NCBI RefSeq assembly: GCF_036884655.1
Contig: NC_088340.1
Location: forward strand, 28,427,501 to 28,491,500
Reading direction: 5' to 3'
Origin: Musa acuminata AAA Group
Lineage: Eukaryota > Streptophyta > Magnoliopsida > Zingiberales > Musaceae
Length of the DNA stretch: 64,000 bases
Position numbers and translations under genes: made by a program. Position 1 is the stretch's first letter, and each line of letters starts with the position of its first letter. This document shows, in pieces, positions 1 to 12,403 of the stretch. Under the pieces are notes generated by a model. The model had not been told where the DNA came from. It saw only the letters and a list, made by a program, of their open reading frames with translations, and did no database searches.

Positions 1-912
1 ATTACTTTCTAGTGCTCCAAGCCTAGATCCGCTTGATACCTACTAGTGACACTTAGAGCATGCATTATATCAAGCCTGGTACATAGCATGGTATATATAA
101 TAGACCCTATTGCTAATGTATAGGGTATCCTATCCATGTTCACCATTTCTTCAGGAGTCTTTGGGGACATACTCTTAGAAAGCGATATCCCATGTCTCAT
201 CGGTATGAGACCTCTCTTGAAATTTTTTATGTCAAACCTTTGACAATAGTTTCTATGTACCTAGATTGGGACAAGCCGAGCATCCTCTTGGATCTATCTC
301 CATAGATCCAAATCCCCAAGATATAGGATGCTTCCCCTAAGTTCATCATAGAGAAGTGTCTAGATAACCAAGCATTTACTGTGAATAACATTCCTACGCC
401 ATTCCCAATGATCAAGATGTCATCCACAAATAATACCAAAAAGGTGATAGCGCTCCCACTTACCTTTCTGTACACAAAAGGCTCATCTTTGTTCTTAACG
501 AAGTCATAAGATCTAATTGTCTCATCAATCTTATGTTCCAACTTCGGAAAGCTTGCTTTAGTCCATAAATGTTTCTAAGCAATCTACACACCTTATCTGG
601 GTAGTCCTTGGACACGAATCCCTCAGGTTGTATTATATACACCTCCTCCTCGAGGTTCCCATTGAGGAATACGATTTTCATATCTATATGCCAGATCTCA
701 TAATCATAGTGTGTTGCAATAGCCAATAGAATTCGGATGGATTTTAGCATTGCTACGGGTAAAAAGGTTTCGTCATAGTCAACACCTTGCCTTTGACGAT
801 ACCCCTTAGCCACTAGCCTTGCTTTATAGGTCTTTACCTTTCTATCTACTCCGATCTTTTTCTTAAAGATCCACTTGCAATTGATGGGTACAATACCGTC
901 GGGTGTATCAAC
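1..912 (-). pseudogene. Older family-A Copia: reverse transcriptase / RNase H fragment
   Basis: This is the downstream part of a decayed Ty1/copia pol, read on the minus strand and running off the left edge. The pieces are RT (about 813-460, with GYRQRQGVDYDETF and FLNGNLEEEVY), the RT active-site region (541-227, FVDDILIIGNG, where the young copy has YVDD) and the RT-RNase H connection (200-9). They lie in different frames, so there are frameshifts near 540 and 225. It is clearly the same family as the young element at 2423-6316. The open frame stops at 912, where the young element is inserted; the rest of this copy resumes at 9767. It is not functional. Confidence 0.85.
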
Positions 913-2408
913 TGTTGGGAAATCATGGGGGGGGCGACATCATATGCGCAGCGGAAGAACAAGAAAACAAAAATCCCCGATTCCCAAAAAGATGTTCATC
1001 GTCGTGCGAAGATTGGTGCGCAAAATCCGCAAAAACACAAAACTGCGTATAGAGATTGTGTTACCTAGGGAGATCGTATATCCCTGTTTCCTTGCAGATC
1101 CTTAGGAGAGGGTGAAGGAGGTCAAGCGTCCTCCTCTCTAGCGGTGATCCACACAGCAGGGTTGCGACGACGCTCCTCAAAACTCCAGGCCTACTCTGAG
1201 ATGGAGAGGGAGAGGAGAATAGGAAGGGCAAGCAAAGACTCTAGCCTATGAGGCTGTGAATCCCTCCTATTTATAGAGATCCCGTGTCAAAACCCTAATG
1301 GGTCCTTTCCCTAGTGGGTATTGGATCTGCATCCAATAAGACAAGGGCTCCGTCGGATATCTCATATCCGAACCTCTACTCATCACAATGCCTACCATAT
1401 GTGTGTGACCCTCTAGGCCCAATATCGAGCTGGCCGTGAGTCATACCTGTCAGAACTCTTTCTAACTAAGTGAATTATTATCTCTGTAATAATTCACTCG
1501 ACTCATCGACTACGGAAGTACTAGGCCACTACGCCGTAGTCCCCAGACGATACAGGGGAATCCAATCCATTGGACCTGTCTGTCCTCAGTTACCATGTAC
1601 ATATAGTCCCTCATCCATCTAATATCCCAGAGACCGTATATCGAGCATGGTGCTGTCAGACCCATACAGTTTCTACTCGAGTCTCGCTCTAATCGGATTC
1701 TCCCGGAGAACTCTTTCTCTCTCAACCCGAATGACCCTGGCCAGGGATTTGTCTGAGCAAGAACACATGGGATATTCCTCTCATGATACCGAGAGTGGAT
1801 GATCCTCTATCGACACTCAATAGCCCTCGTAAGGTCGACTACCACTCCCAATGACCAGCTGTACTAGATCTGGGAACAGCCAAACCTATAAGTCTGGTAT
1901 CAAAGAGTGGAGCACTCATACAGGACATCCTTGGTGTCTCAAGTCTAAGAACCAGATACACCACTAGGACTACGAAATTGTTGTCTGACAATAAGGCATC
2001 ATCAACCATCCAGCATTCCGTAAGCGGATCAATCAGTGAACTCATTCTCCAATGAGCACCTGTACTGTATCCCTAGTGTCCCTACACGAGCAGCTATGAG
2101 ACCAGCTGCATCCATCATATGGACGGGTATACAGCACACCAGTCTATCCGGTTATCACGATGTCCCTCTCGAGTAACCTATGACCGGGATTATTTAGGAT
2201 ATGTGTTTAAAGGTGAATCGATCTCATTATCGTGATCTCATCACGATCCGATTCCCATTGCACAAATCCAAGGACATCACAATATATATGCATTTATGCA
2301 ATAGTTATAAAGTGATATACGCCAAAATATAATAAGCAAAAAGATTCTGTATCAAGTCACACGTGCCATCACTCACGTGATTGGCTTGCTGGGCACTTAT
2401 GACTAGCA
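913..2408 (-). repeat. Family-A 3' LTR (1496 bp)
   Basis: Plus-strand ends are TGTTGGG and GACTAGCA, giving TG...CA termini. It is near-identical to 8278-9766 and 20804-22300. A TATA box lies at 1268-1275 in the minus orientation, so transcription runs toward 913. Its U3 end abuts the polypurine tract at 2409-2420, which makes it the 3' LTR. Confidence 0.93.
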
Positions 2409-2420
2409 ATCTCCCACTTG
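2409..2420 (-). other. Polypurine tract of young family-A element
   Basis: The minus strand reads AAGTGGGAGAT directly against the U3 edge of the 3' LTR. This is the typical position and composition of a Copia plus-strand primer. Confidence 0.85.
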
Positions 2421-2422
2421 AC

Positions 2423-5400
2423 CTAAAGCCAATCACCTATGTGTCTGATCCCCATCAGACCCCTGTGACGCTCAAAGACAATCTGAGACAATGGCTTTGT
2501 TAGTGGATCTGCAATGTTATCTTCGGATGGAACTCTTTCCACTGCTACATCTCCTCGGGTCACGATCTCTCTGATAAGGTGGAACCTCCTCAGAACATGC
2601 TTAGATTTCTGATGAGACCTAGGTTCCTTCGCTTGAGCAATTGCCCCGTTGTTGTCGCAATATAGGGAAATCGGCTCCTCACTATCCGGCACGACTCCCA
2701 AATCTGTGATGAACTTCTTCAACCAGACTCCCTCCTTTGCTGCATCTGATGCAGCAATGTACTCCGCCTCTGTGGTCGAGTCAGCAGTGGTATCTTGCTT
2801 GGAACTCTTCCAGCACACTGCTCCTCCATTCAAGGTGTACACATACCCTGAATTCGACTTGCTATCATCGACATCAGACTGAAAACTTGAGTCAGTGTAG
2901 CCTTCAACCTTAAGGCTATTACCTCCATATACTAGTAAAAGATCCTTAGTCCTTCTCAAGTACTTAAGGATACACTTTACTGCTTTCCAGTGCTCCAAGC
3001 CTGGATCCGCCTGATACCTGCTCGTGACACTCAGAGCATGCGCTATATCAGGCCTAGTACATAGCATGGCATACATGATAGACCCTATTGCTGAGGCATA
3101 AGGTATCATATCCATGTTCGCCCTTTCTTCTGGAGTCTTTGGGGACATACTCGTAGAAAGCGATATCCCATGTCTCATCGGTATGAGACCTCTTTTGGAA
3201 TTTTCCATGCCAAACCTTTTGACAATAGTTTCTATGTACCTGGACTGGGACAAGCCAAGCATCCTTTTGGATCTATCTCTATAGATTCTAATCCCCAAGA
3301 TATAAGATGCTTCTCCTAAGTCCTTCATGGAGAAGTGTCTAGATAACCAAGCCTTTATTGTGGATAGCATTCCTATGTCATTCCCAATGATGAGGATGTC
3401 ATCCACATATGACACCAAAATGCTAATAGCGCTCCCACTTACCTTTCTGTATACACAAGGCTCATCTTCGTTCTTAACGAAGTCATAAGATCTGATTGCC
3501 TCATCAAATCTTATGTTCCAACTTCGGGAAGCTTGCTTTAGTCCATAAATGGATCTAAGCAACCTACATACCTTATCTGGGCAGTTCTTGGACACGAATC
3601 CCTCAGGTTGCATCATATACACCTCCTCCTCCAGGTTCCCGTTGAGGAATGCGGTTTTCACATCCATCTGCCAGATCTCATAATCATAGTGTGCTGCAAT
3701 AGCCAATAGAATTCTGATGGATTTTAGCATTGCTACGGGTGAGAAAGTTTCGTCGTAGTCAACACCTTGCCTTTGACGATACCCCTTAGCCACTAGCCTT
3801 GCTTTATAGGTCTCTACCTTTCCATCTACTCTGATCTTTTTCTTAAAGATCCACTTGCAATCGATGGGTACAATACCTTCGGGTGCATCAACTAGGTTCC
3901 AAACCTTATTGGAGTACATAGAATCCATCTCAGAATTCATGGCTTCTTTCCACTTCCCGGAGTCTATACTCATAATAGCCTCCTCGTAGGTCTGAGGATC
4001 AATATCCTCTACATCCTCTGCTCTAATATGTCCCACATATCTCTCAGGAGGATGGGATACTCTATCAGACCTGCGTAAAGTTGAAACTTGTGTATTAGAT
4101 ACCTGAACAGACTCGGGCTGTAGAGTGGTGCTTGAGCTTGGTTCTCCAACCTCGCTCAATTCTATCATTCTCCCACTGTCTCCGTCAAGAATGTGTTCCT
4201 TCTCAAGGAACACTGCTCTCTTAGCTACAAAGACCTTTTGGTCCTCGAGATGATAGAAGTAATACCCACAAGTTTCCTTGGGGTATCCCACAAATTTACA
4301 TCGCCCTGTCCTTGATTCTAACTTATCGGGGTTGTGTCTTTTAACATGGGCAGAGCAGCCCCAAATCTTAACTACTTTAAGATCATGCTTCTTCCCTTTC
4401 CATATCTCATATGGTGTAGACACCACCGACTTAGTTGGAACTCTGTTCAGAAGGTAAGCTGCGGTTTCTAGGGCATATCCCCAGAATGAGATGGGTAGGT
4501 CAGCGAAACTCATCATGGACCGTACCATATCTAATAATGTACGATTTCTCCTTTCATAGACACCATTGAGCTGAGGTGTATAAGGAGGTGTCCATTGGGA
4601 TAATATCCCATGGTCCTTAAGGAAGTGAGTAAACTCTGTACTTAAGTACTCACCTCCTCGATCTGATCGAAGAGTTTTGATACTCTTTCCAGTCTAGTTC
4701 TCCACCTCATTCTTATACTCTCTGAATTTCTCAAAGGCCTCGGACTTGTACTTCATTAAGTACACATATCCATACCTTGAGAAATCATCAGTAAATGTAA
4801 TGAAGTAGGAGTAACCTCCAATGGCATGAGTTGACATGGGTCCACATACATCACTATGTATGAGTTCCAACAACTCAGTGGCTCTCTCTCCAGTTCCACT
4901 AAATGGAGAGTTGGTCAATTTTCCACGAATGCAAGGTTCACAAGTTGCATATGACACGTAGTCGAATGGATCTAGATATCCATCATTTATCAACTTTTGA
5001 ATCCTTCTTTCATGGATGTGACCTAGCCTACAATGCCATAGGTATGCACTGTTCAACTCATCTTGTTTCCTTTTGGACACATTACTATTCATGATATGTG
5101 GAGTGGTGTCTAACATAAATAAACCATTATGCAATGTTCCTTTCGTGATGATCTTATCATCTAATAATATCGAACAACCATTGTTCTCAAAAACAAATTT
5201 ATATCCACTAACTGTTAAACATGAAATGGAGATAATGTTTTTGATAATAGAAGGAACAAAATAACATGCATCTAATGCAATAAAAGCTCCACTAGGTAGA
5301 TGTAGGGCGACCTCGCCAACAGCTAATACAGCAACTTTTGCTCCATTACCCATCTTGAGGTCCATCTCGCCTCTCTCTAGTCTCCTAGGCCTTGCCAGAA

Positions 5401-6316
5401 CCTGCAACGAATTGCATATATGATAAGCACTACCGGTATCTAATACCCATGTGTTATCATAAGAGTCTGACAAATGGAGACTGATCATGAATGTACCTGA
5501 AGCTTCATCAAGCTTTTGTTTCGCCCTTTCTGCAAGGTACTCTTTGTAGTTTCTCTTCCAGTGCCCATCTTTACCACAGTGGAAGCACTGGCCTTTGTCC
5601 TTTGTTGGGTCTTTCTTAGCAACCTTTGCTTTACCTTGTTTGCCCTTGCCCTTTCCCTTCTTAAGGGACCTTTCTGCTTTCCTTTTCTTTCTAGTCTCAC
5701 CAGTGTAGAGAACTGGCTTCTCTTTCTTAATAGTACTCTCTGCCTCCCTCAACATATTGAGGAGCTCTGGGAGAGTCACCTCAAGCTTGTTCATATTAAA
5801 GTTCATTATGAACTGTGAAAAGGAATCTGGTAGGGACTGAAGCACAATGTCCACACACAAGTTATCCTCTAGGACCATTCCTAGACCTGTGAGTTTCTCT
5901 ATCCACTCAATCATCTTTAGGACATGGTTCTGAACCGGTGTCCCCTCAGTCATCCTAGCGCGGAAAAGGCTCTTGGATATCTCATATCGTTGAGTCCTTC
6001 CCTGTTCCTTAAACAATTTACGGACATGTAGGAGAATGGATCTGGCATCCATCTTTTCATGTTGTCTCTGTAACTCTGGAGTCATAGAGCCCAACATATA
6101 GCACTGAGCAAGAGTGGAGTCATCAATGTACTTCACGTAGCGGGCGATCTCATCCTCGCTTGCCCCTTCTTCGGGCGTAGGCATCACTGTATCAAGGACG
6201 TACACGATTTTCTCCGCTGTGAGAACAATTCTCAAGTTACGGAGCCAATCCGTATAATTTGGACCAGTGAGGCGGTTGACATCAAGTATGCCACGTAAGG
6301 GATTTGAAAGCGACAT
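2423..6316 (-). pseudogene. Family-A gag-pol polyprotein, one amber codon
   Basis: One reading frame of about 1,300 codons is interrupted only by TAG at 4694-4696. Start M9 (6316, MSLSNPLRG) is preferred over an upstream ATG at 6340. Order: UBN2/Copia-type Gag; one zinc knuckle ([14 protein letters not shown], with Tyr replacing the last Cys, codon 5546-5548); protease ([10 protein letters not shown]); integrase (zinc-binding HRLGH/CEPC region, then D in HSDVCGP, D in RSDRGGEY, E in GVYERRNR); RT (YVDDILIIGND); RNase H (YTDSSFQSD ... STTEAEYIAASD). The older copy has CAG (Gln) where this has TAG, so the stop is a C-to-T mutation just before the second catalytic Asp of integrase. No frameshift is seen. 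Without the stop and the damaged knuckle it would look coding-competent. Confidence 0.93.
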
Positions 6317-6512
6317 TTTCTGAAAATAAAGATGTAGCAAAAATGAATAACATGCAGATTTTGCAAGAAATAAACTATCAAGATATGGACTTCTATCTTA
6401 ATATGCTCCCACTATTTTACTAACGAGTCACGCGACACCCTCAGCACGTGAAACGGAAGTCTCCGGCAGACTTCTAGTGGGGATCAGGATCCAATCAGCG
6501 TCTTAGTGTAAC

Positions 6513-6805
6513 CTCGAGGGACTCGACCAATCACACTAAGCCTAAAAGGTAGGCAACTCTTGCCGATCACAACTCCTTGTGATTCCCGTCCTGTTCAGCC
6601 TCCGAATCACCATGGCCTCGAGGGACTCGACCAACCATGATGCTCGGTTAAGTCAACACCTTCGTTACAAGATGAGTCTGATTTGATGATATACCCTCGA
6701 GGGACTCGACCAAGCATACCATGCCCTCAGGTCACCGGTGACATCTCTATGTCGTAAGTAAGATAGCGAATCACGATATAGGTGAGTCTCGAGGGACTCG
6801 ACCAA
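6513..6805 (-). repeat. Four spaced copies of an 18-nt motif in the leader
   Basis: CTCGAGGGACTCGACCAA (plus strand) occurs at 6513-6530, 6617-6634, 6696-6713 and 6788-6805, identical in all four. The spacing is about 80-105 nt. The intervening sequence differs, so this is not a simple tandem array. Degenerate versions lie at the matching places of the older copy (about 12598-12890). Confidence 0.9.
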
Positions 6806-7699
6806 CTCAACCTACACCGGGAATCGGTTCCTACTCATAACGATGGAAGGCCACGTGGGTCAATCTAATTGCCTCACGTTTACCGACTTAATATTATCGA
6901 GAAATGTTTCTATGATTTGGTCTCCTAATATGACATGTCACACATATACATATTTAATATATATCTACATCGCATGTAAATATATATACATATCTAGTAT
7001 GTGTATAAGCAATCACACTAGATGATCATGGACCACAACCTAATATGATTAGGCCCGAGCCAGTAGGCCTAATCACTCACATCAAGATCTATGTGTGCAA
7101 CGGTGCATCTCCATGCCTTGTGATCGTCCATCTCGTCCTCGTCGGTTCCGTCGACATCTTGATGCATCTCCATGCATCACGATCGTCCGTCTCGTGGGTC
7201 CCGCTATGGCTTCCACGCTCCCGCTGCGCCTCCTCATGTGATTACAACTTAATCATAGGCACGCAGGCCCGACAATAAACGAGAAATATAATGGAGGTTC
7301 GCAGACCTCAATAATAATAATCACAAGTACACACATCACACGGTCCATGATCATCCGTCCACTCATCATACATCACATGTATAAATAATCATCATCATGT
7401 AGGACTACTAGATAATAATAAAAATAATAATCAACTAAACCTTTTAATTAATTAATATTTTCTGAAATCAGGGATATATAGGGAATTTCTCAATTCCTAA
7501 GGGTATTTTCGTAATTTGGACAAAAGACAGAAACTGGAATTTCTCAAATTCCGAGGGGCAAAACTGTCTTTTGCGCAGAAAACCCTAATACCCTTTCCCC
7601 TTTTCGCTGCTGCCGCCGCCGCCACCCTGCCGGCGGCGGCCTGTGCGGCGGGGCGAGGGCACTGCCCTCGCCTGCAGGCGGCACGCCCGCTGGCGGCGA

Positions 7700-7945
7700 T
7701 GCCGCTGCGGGTGGGCGCCCTCTTCGGGCGCCGCCGCCTCCGCGGGCGGTGCTGTCCTGCCAGGCGGCCGCCCCTGTGAGGGGGGTTTCGCCCGCGGGAG
7801 TAGCGGCGGCAGGCGTCGCTGCAGGTGGGCTCCCCCTTCGGGCGTCGCTGCCTCCGCAGGCGGTGCTGTCCCGCCGGGTGACCGCCCCTGTGGGGGGGGT
7901 TTCGCCCGTGGGAGTAGCGGCGGCAGGCGTCGCGCGTCGCTGCCC
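7700..7945. repeat. CpG-rich imperfect tandem duplication in leader
   Basis: Two units of about 120 bp follow each other. Both contain a TTCGGGCG block, a CCTCCGC(G/A)GGCGGTGCTGTCC block, a run of G followed by TTTCGCCCG, and GGGAGTAGCGGCGGCAGGCGTCGC. They differ by scattered substitutions. The block is very rich in CG dinucleotides. The matching region of the old copy (about 13680-14180) is far poorer in CG. Confidence 0.7.
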
Positions 7946-8264
7946 TGCGGCGGCAGGCGCCGCTTCCTTTCGGCGGCAGGCGCCGCTGCCCTGCGGCGCC
8001 TCTGCCCGTGGGTTGCCAGCCCCGTCGGCAGCAAGCCTGCTGCAAGCAGACCGCCGGCCGGCTGCTGCAGGCATAGCGCTGGCGCATGCGCCGGCGCTGT
8101 GCTGCCTGGCTGCGGCTGCCGCTGCAGGTGGCTGCAGGCATGCAGATCGAGGGCAGCAACTGTTGCTGCCCTTCCTCGCTTTTGCGTCAACGATTTTGAC
8201 GTCAATATTCTTCCTAAACACAACACACGCAGTTCAAAAACCAATCATTCGCACGAACAACCTG

Positions 8265-8276
8265 GCTCTGATACCA
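8265..8276 (-). other. Primer-binding site, young family-A element
   Basis: The minus strand reads TGGTATCAGAGC one base inside the 5' LTR. This is complementary to the 3' end of plant initiator Met-tRNA, the usual Copia primer. Confidence 0.93.
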
Positions 8277-8277
8277 C

Positions 8278-9766
8278 TGTTGGGAAATCATGGGGGGGGC
8301 GACATCATATGCGCAGCGGAAGAACAAGAAAACAAAAATCCCCGATTCCCAAAAAGATGTTCATCGTCGTGCGAAGATTGGTGCGCAAAATCCGCAAAAA
8401 CACAAAACTGCGTATAGAGATTGTGTTACCTAGGGAGATCGTATATCCCTGTTTCCTTGCAGATCCTTAGGAGAGGGTGAAGGAGGTCAAGCGTCCTCCT
8501 CTCTAGCGGTGATCCACACAGCAGGGTTGCGACGACGCTCCTCAAAACTCCAGGCCTACTCTGAGGTGGAGAGGGAGAGGAGAATAGGAAGGGCAAGCAA
8601 AGACTCTAGCCTATGAGGCTGTGAATCCCTCCTATTTATAGAGATCCCGTGTCAAAACCCTAATGGGTCCTTTCCCTAGTGGGTATTGGATCTGCATCCA
8701 ATAAGAAAAGTGCTCCGTCGGATATCTCATATCCGAACCTCTACTCATCGCAATGCCTACCATATGTGTGTGACCCTCTAGGCCCAATATCGAGCTGGCC
8801 GTGAGTCATACCTGTCAGAACTCTTTCTAACTAAGTGAATTATTATCTCTGTAATAATTCACTCGACTCATCGACTACGGAAGTACTAGGCCACTACGCC
8901 GTAGTCCCCAGACGATACAGGGGAATCCAATCCATTGGACCTGTCTGTCCTCAGTTACCATGTACATATAGTCCCTCATCCATCTAATATCCCAGAGACC
9001 GTATATCGAGCATGGTGCTGTCAGACCCATACGGTTTCTACTCGAGTCTCGCTCTAATCGGATTCTCCCGGAGAACTCTTTCTCTCTCAACCCGAATGAC
9101 CCTGGCCAGGGATTTGTCTGAGCAAGAACACATGGGATATTCCTCTCATGATACCGAGAGTGGATGATCCTCTATCGACACTCAATAGCCCTCGTAAGGT
9201 CGACTACCACTCCCAATGACCAGTTGTACTAGATCTGGGAACAGCCAAACCTATAAGTCTGGTATCAAAGAGTGGAGCACTCATACAGGACATCCTTGGT
9301 GTCTCAAGTCTAAGAATCAGATACACCACTAGGACTACGGAATTGTTGTCTGACAATAAGGCATCATCAACCATCCAGCATTCCGTAAGCGGATCAATCA
9401 GTGAACTCATTCTCCAATGAGCACCTGTACTGTATCCCTAGTGTCCCTACACGAGCAGCTATGAGACCAGCTGCATCCATCATATGGACGGGTATACAGC
9501 ACACTAGTCTATCTGGTTATCACGATGTCCCTCTCGAGTAACCTATGACCGGGATTATTTAGGATATGTGTTTAAAGGTGAATCGATCTCATTATCGTGA
9601 TCTCATCACGATCCGATTCCCATTGCACAAATCCAAGGACATCACAATATATATGCATTTATGCAATAGTTATAAAGTGATATACGCCAAAATATAATAA
9701 GCAAAAAGATTCTGTATCAAGTCACACGTGCCATCACTCACGTGATTGGCTTGCTGGGCACTTATG
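8278..9766 (-). repeat. Family-A 5' LTR, outer 7 bases missing
   Basis: It matches the 3' LTR throughout but stops at CTTATG, losing the terminal ACTAGCA (plus strand) found in the other complete copies. The next base starts a sequence identical to 691-912. TATA box 8633-8640 (minus orientation) is the likely start of the element transcript. Confidence 0.92.
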
Positions 9767-12403
9767 CCAGATCTCATAATCATAGTGTGTTGCAATAGCC
9801 AATAGAATTCGGATGGATTTTAGCATTGCTACGGGTAAAAAGGTTTCGTCATAGTCAACACCTTGCCTTTGACGATACCCCTTAGCCACTAGCCTTGCTT
9901 TATAGGTCTTTACCTTTCTATCTACTCCGATCTTTTTCTTAAAGATCCACTTGCAATTGATGGGTACAATACCGTCGGGTGTATCAACTAGGTTCCAAAC
10001 CTTGTTAGCGTACATGAAATCCATCTCAGAATTTATGGTTTCTTGCCACTTCCCGGAGTCTATATTAAAAATAGCCTCTTCATAGGTCTGAGGATCAATA
10101 TATTTAACATCCTCTCCTCTTATATGTCCTACATATCTCTCAGGAGGATGAGATACTTTGCCAGACCAACGTAAAGTTGGAACTTGTGTATTAGGTACGT
10201 GAACAAACTCAGGTTGTAGAGTGGTGCTTGAGCTAGGTTCTCCAACCTCACTCAACTCTATCATACTCCCACTATCTCCACTAAGAATGTGTTCCTTCTC
10301 AAGGAACATCGCTCTCTTGGCTACAAATACATTTTGGTCCTTGAGATGATAGAAATAATACCCACAAGTTTCCTTGGAGTATCCCACGAACTTGCACCGC
10401 TCCGGTCTTGATTCCAACTTATCGAGGTTGTGTCGTTTAACGTAGGCAGGACAACCCCAAATCTTAACGATCTTAAGATCGGGCTTCTTCCCTTTTCATA
10501 TCTCATAGGGTGTAGACACTACCGACTTAGTTGGAACTTTGTTCAGAAGGTAAGCTACGGTCTCTAGAGAATATCCCCAGAATGAGATGGGTATGTCAGC
10601 AAAACTCATCATGGACCGTACCATATCTAACAGCGTATGATTCCTCCTTTCAAACACACAATTGAGCTGAGGTATATAAGGAGGTGTCCATTGGGATAAA
10701 ATCTCATAGTCCTTGAGGAATTGAGTAAACTCTGTACTTAAGTACTCATCTCCTCGATCTGATTAAAGAGTCTTGATACTCTTTCCAGTCTGGTTCTCCA
10801 CTTCATTCTTATACTCTCTGAATTTCTCAAAGGCCTCGGACTTGTACTTTATTAAGTATACATATCCATACCTTGAGAGATCATTAGTGAAAGTAATAAA
10901 GTATGAGTAACCACCAATGGCATAAGTTAACATGGGTCTACATACATCACTATGTATGAGTTCCAACAGCTCAGTGGCTCTCTCTCTAATTTCACTAAAT
11001 GGAGAGTTGGTTATTTTTCCATGAAGGCAAGGCTCGCAAGTTGTCATAGTCGAATGGATATAGATATCTATCCTTTAGCAATTTTTGAATTATTCCCTCA
11101 TAGATGTGACTTAGCCTATAATGCCACAAGCATGCACTATTCACCTCATCTCGTTTTCTCTTAGATACACTTACATTCATGATATATGTAGTAGTGTGTA
11201 GCATAAATAAACCATTATGCAATGTTCTTTTCGTGATAATCTCATTATCTAATAATATTGAACAACCATTGTTTTCAAAAACTAATTTATATCCACTAAC
11301 TATCAAACATGAAATGGAGATAATGTTTTTGATAATAGAAGGAACAAAATAACATGCATCTAATGCAATAATAGCTCCACTAGGCAGATGTAGGGTGACC
11401 TCGCTAATAGCTACTGTAACAACTTTTGCTCCATTGTCCATCTTGACGTCCATCTCGCCTCTCATCAATCTCCTAGGCCTTGTCAGAACCTACAACAAAT
11501 TACATATATGATAAGCACTACCGTTATCTAATACCCATATGTTATTATAAGAGTATGACAAATGGAGACTGATCATGAATATACCTAAAGCTTCTCCAAG
11601 CTTTTGTTTCGCCTTCTCTGCAAGGTACTCTTTACAGTTCCACTTCCAGTGCCCATCTTTGCCGTAGTGGAAGCACTGACCTTTGTCCTTTGTCAGGTCT
11701 TTCTTAGCAATATTTGCTTTACCTAGTCTGACCTTGCCCTTGCCCTTCTTAAGGAACTTTTTTGCTTTCCTTTTCTTTCTGGTCTCACTAGTGTAGAGAA
11801 TTGGCTTCTCATTTTTTATGAGAACTAGCTTCTCTTCAACATATTGAGGAGCTCTGGGAGAGTCACCTCAAGCTTGTTCATATTAAAATTCATTATGAAC
11901 TCTAAAAAAGAATATGGTAGGGACTAAAGCATAATATTTACACACAAGTTATCCTCTAGGATCATTCCTAGACCTGTGAGTTTCTCTATCCACTCAATCA
12001 TTTTTAGGACATGGTTATGAACTAGTGTCCCCTCAATCATCCTAGCTCGGAAGAGGCTCTTGGATATCTCATATCATTGAGTTCTTCCCTATTCCTCAAA
12101 AAGCTTGCGGACATTTAAGAGAATGGATCTGGCAGCTATATTTTTATGTTGTCTCTATAACTCAAGACTCATAGAGCCCAACATGTAACACTGAGCAAGA
12201 GTAGAGTCATCAATGTACTTCATGTAGCGAGCGATCTCATCCTCACTTGCCCCTTCCTCAAGCGTAGGTATCATTGTATCAAGGACGTACGTAATTTTCT
12301 CTACCGTGAGAACAATTTTTAAGTTGTGGAGCCAATCCGTATAATTTGGACCAATGAGACGGTTGACAACAAGTATACCATGTAAGGAATTTGAAAGCGA
12401 TAT
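9767..12403 (-). pseudogene. Older family-A Copia gag-pol, N-terminal two-thirds
   Basis: This is the upstream part of the decayed host copy: RT start and the integrase-RT linker (9767-10506), integrase core and HHCC region (about 10763-11047), protease-integrase segment (about 10995-11468) and gag (about 11500-12403). Multiple frameshifts and stops break it. The start ATG is ATA here (12401-12403). The zinc knuckle reads CFHYGKDGHWKWNC: its second Cys is Tyr, but the last Cys that the young copy lost is present. The first 222 bp (9767-9988) duplicate 691-912 exactly. Confidence 0.88.

Larger units (their letters stand above)
6317..8264 (-). other. Long 5' leader of young family-A element
   Basis: About 1.95 kb of non-coding leader separates the PBS from the gag start. 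From the PBS inward it holds a very GC-rich block (about 7590-8170) with an imperfect tandem duplication of about 120 bp, an AT-rich stretch (about 6900-7500), and four 18-nt repeats (6513-6805). Long overlapping open frames on both strands of the GC-rich block are low-complexity Ala/Arg/Pro translations with no domain. I read them as composition artefacts. Confidence 0.75.
913..9766 (-). mobile_element. Young family-A Copia retrotransposon, full length, 8.85 kb
   Basis: This is a complete minus-strand LTR retrotransposon: 5' LTR 8278-9766, PBS 8265-8276, a leader of about 1.95 kb, gag-pol 6316-2423, polypurine tract 2420-2409 and 3' LTR 2408-913. By eye the two LTRs differ at only about ten positions over about 1.49 kb, so the insertion is recent. 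The gag-protease-integrase-RT-RNase H order is diagnostic of Ty1/copia. The 1.5-kb LTR and long leader recall the Angela/Tork side of the superfamily, but that lineage call is tentative. It is inserted in an older copy of its own family. The flanks carry a 222-bp duplication instead of the usual 5 bp, and the outer end of the 5' LTR lacks its last 7 bases. Confidence 0.92.

Noticed and set aside
4694..4696. Amber codon in the young family-A pol as a programmed readthrough site
   Set aside because: It lies inside integrase, not at a domain boundary, and the older copy has CAG there. A point mutation is the simpler reading.
7497..8470. Long overlapping ORFs on both strands of the GC-rich leader
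   Set aside because: They are Ala/Arg/Pro-rich, run in several frames at once, share no domain, and decay with the repeat. High GC content alone removes stop codons.
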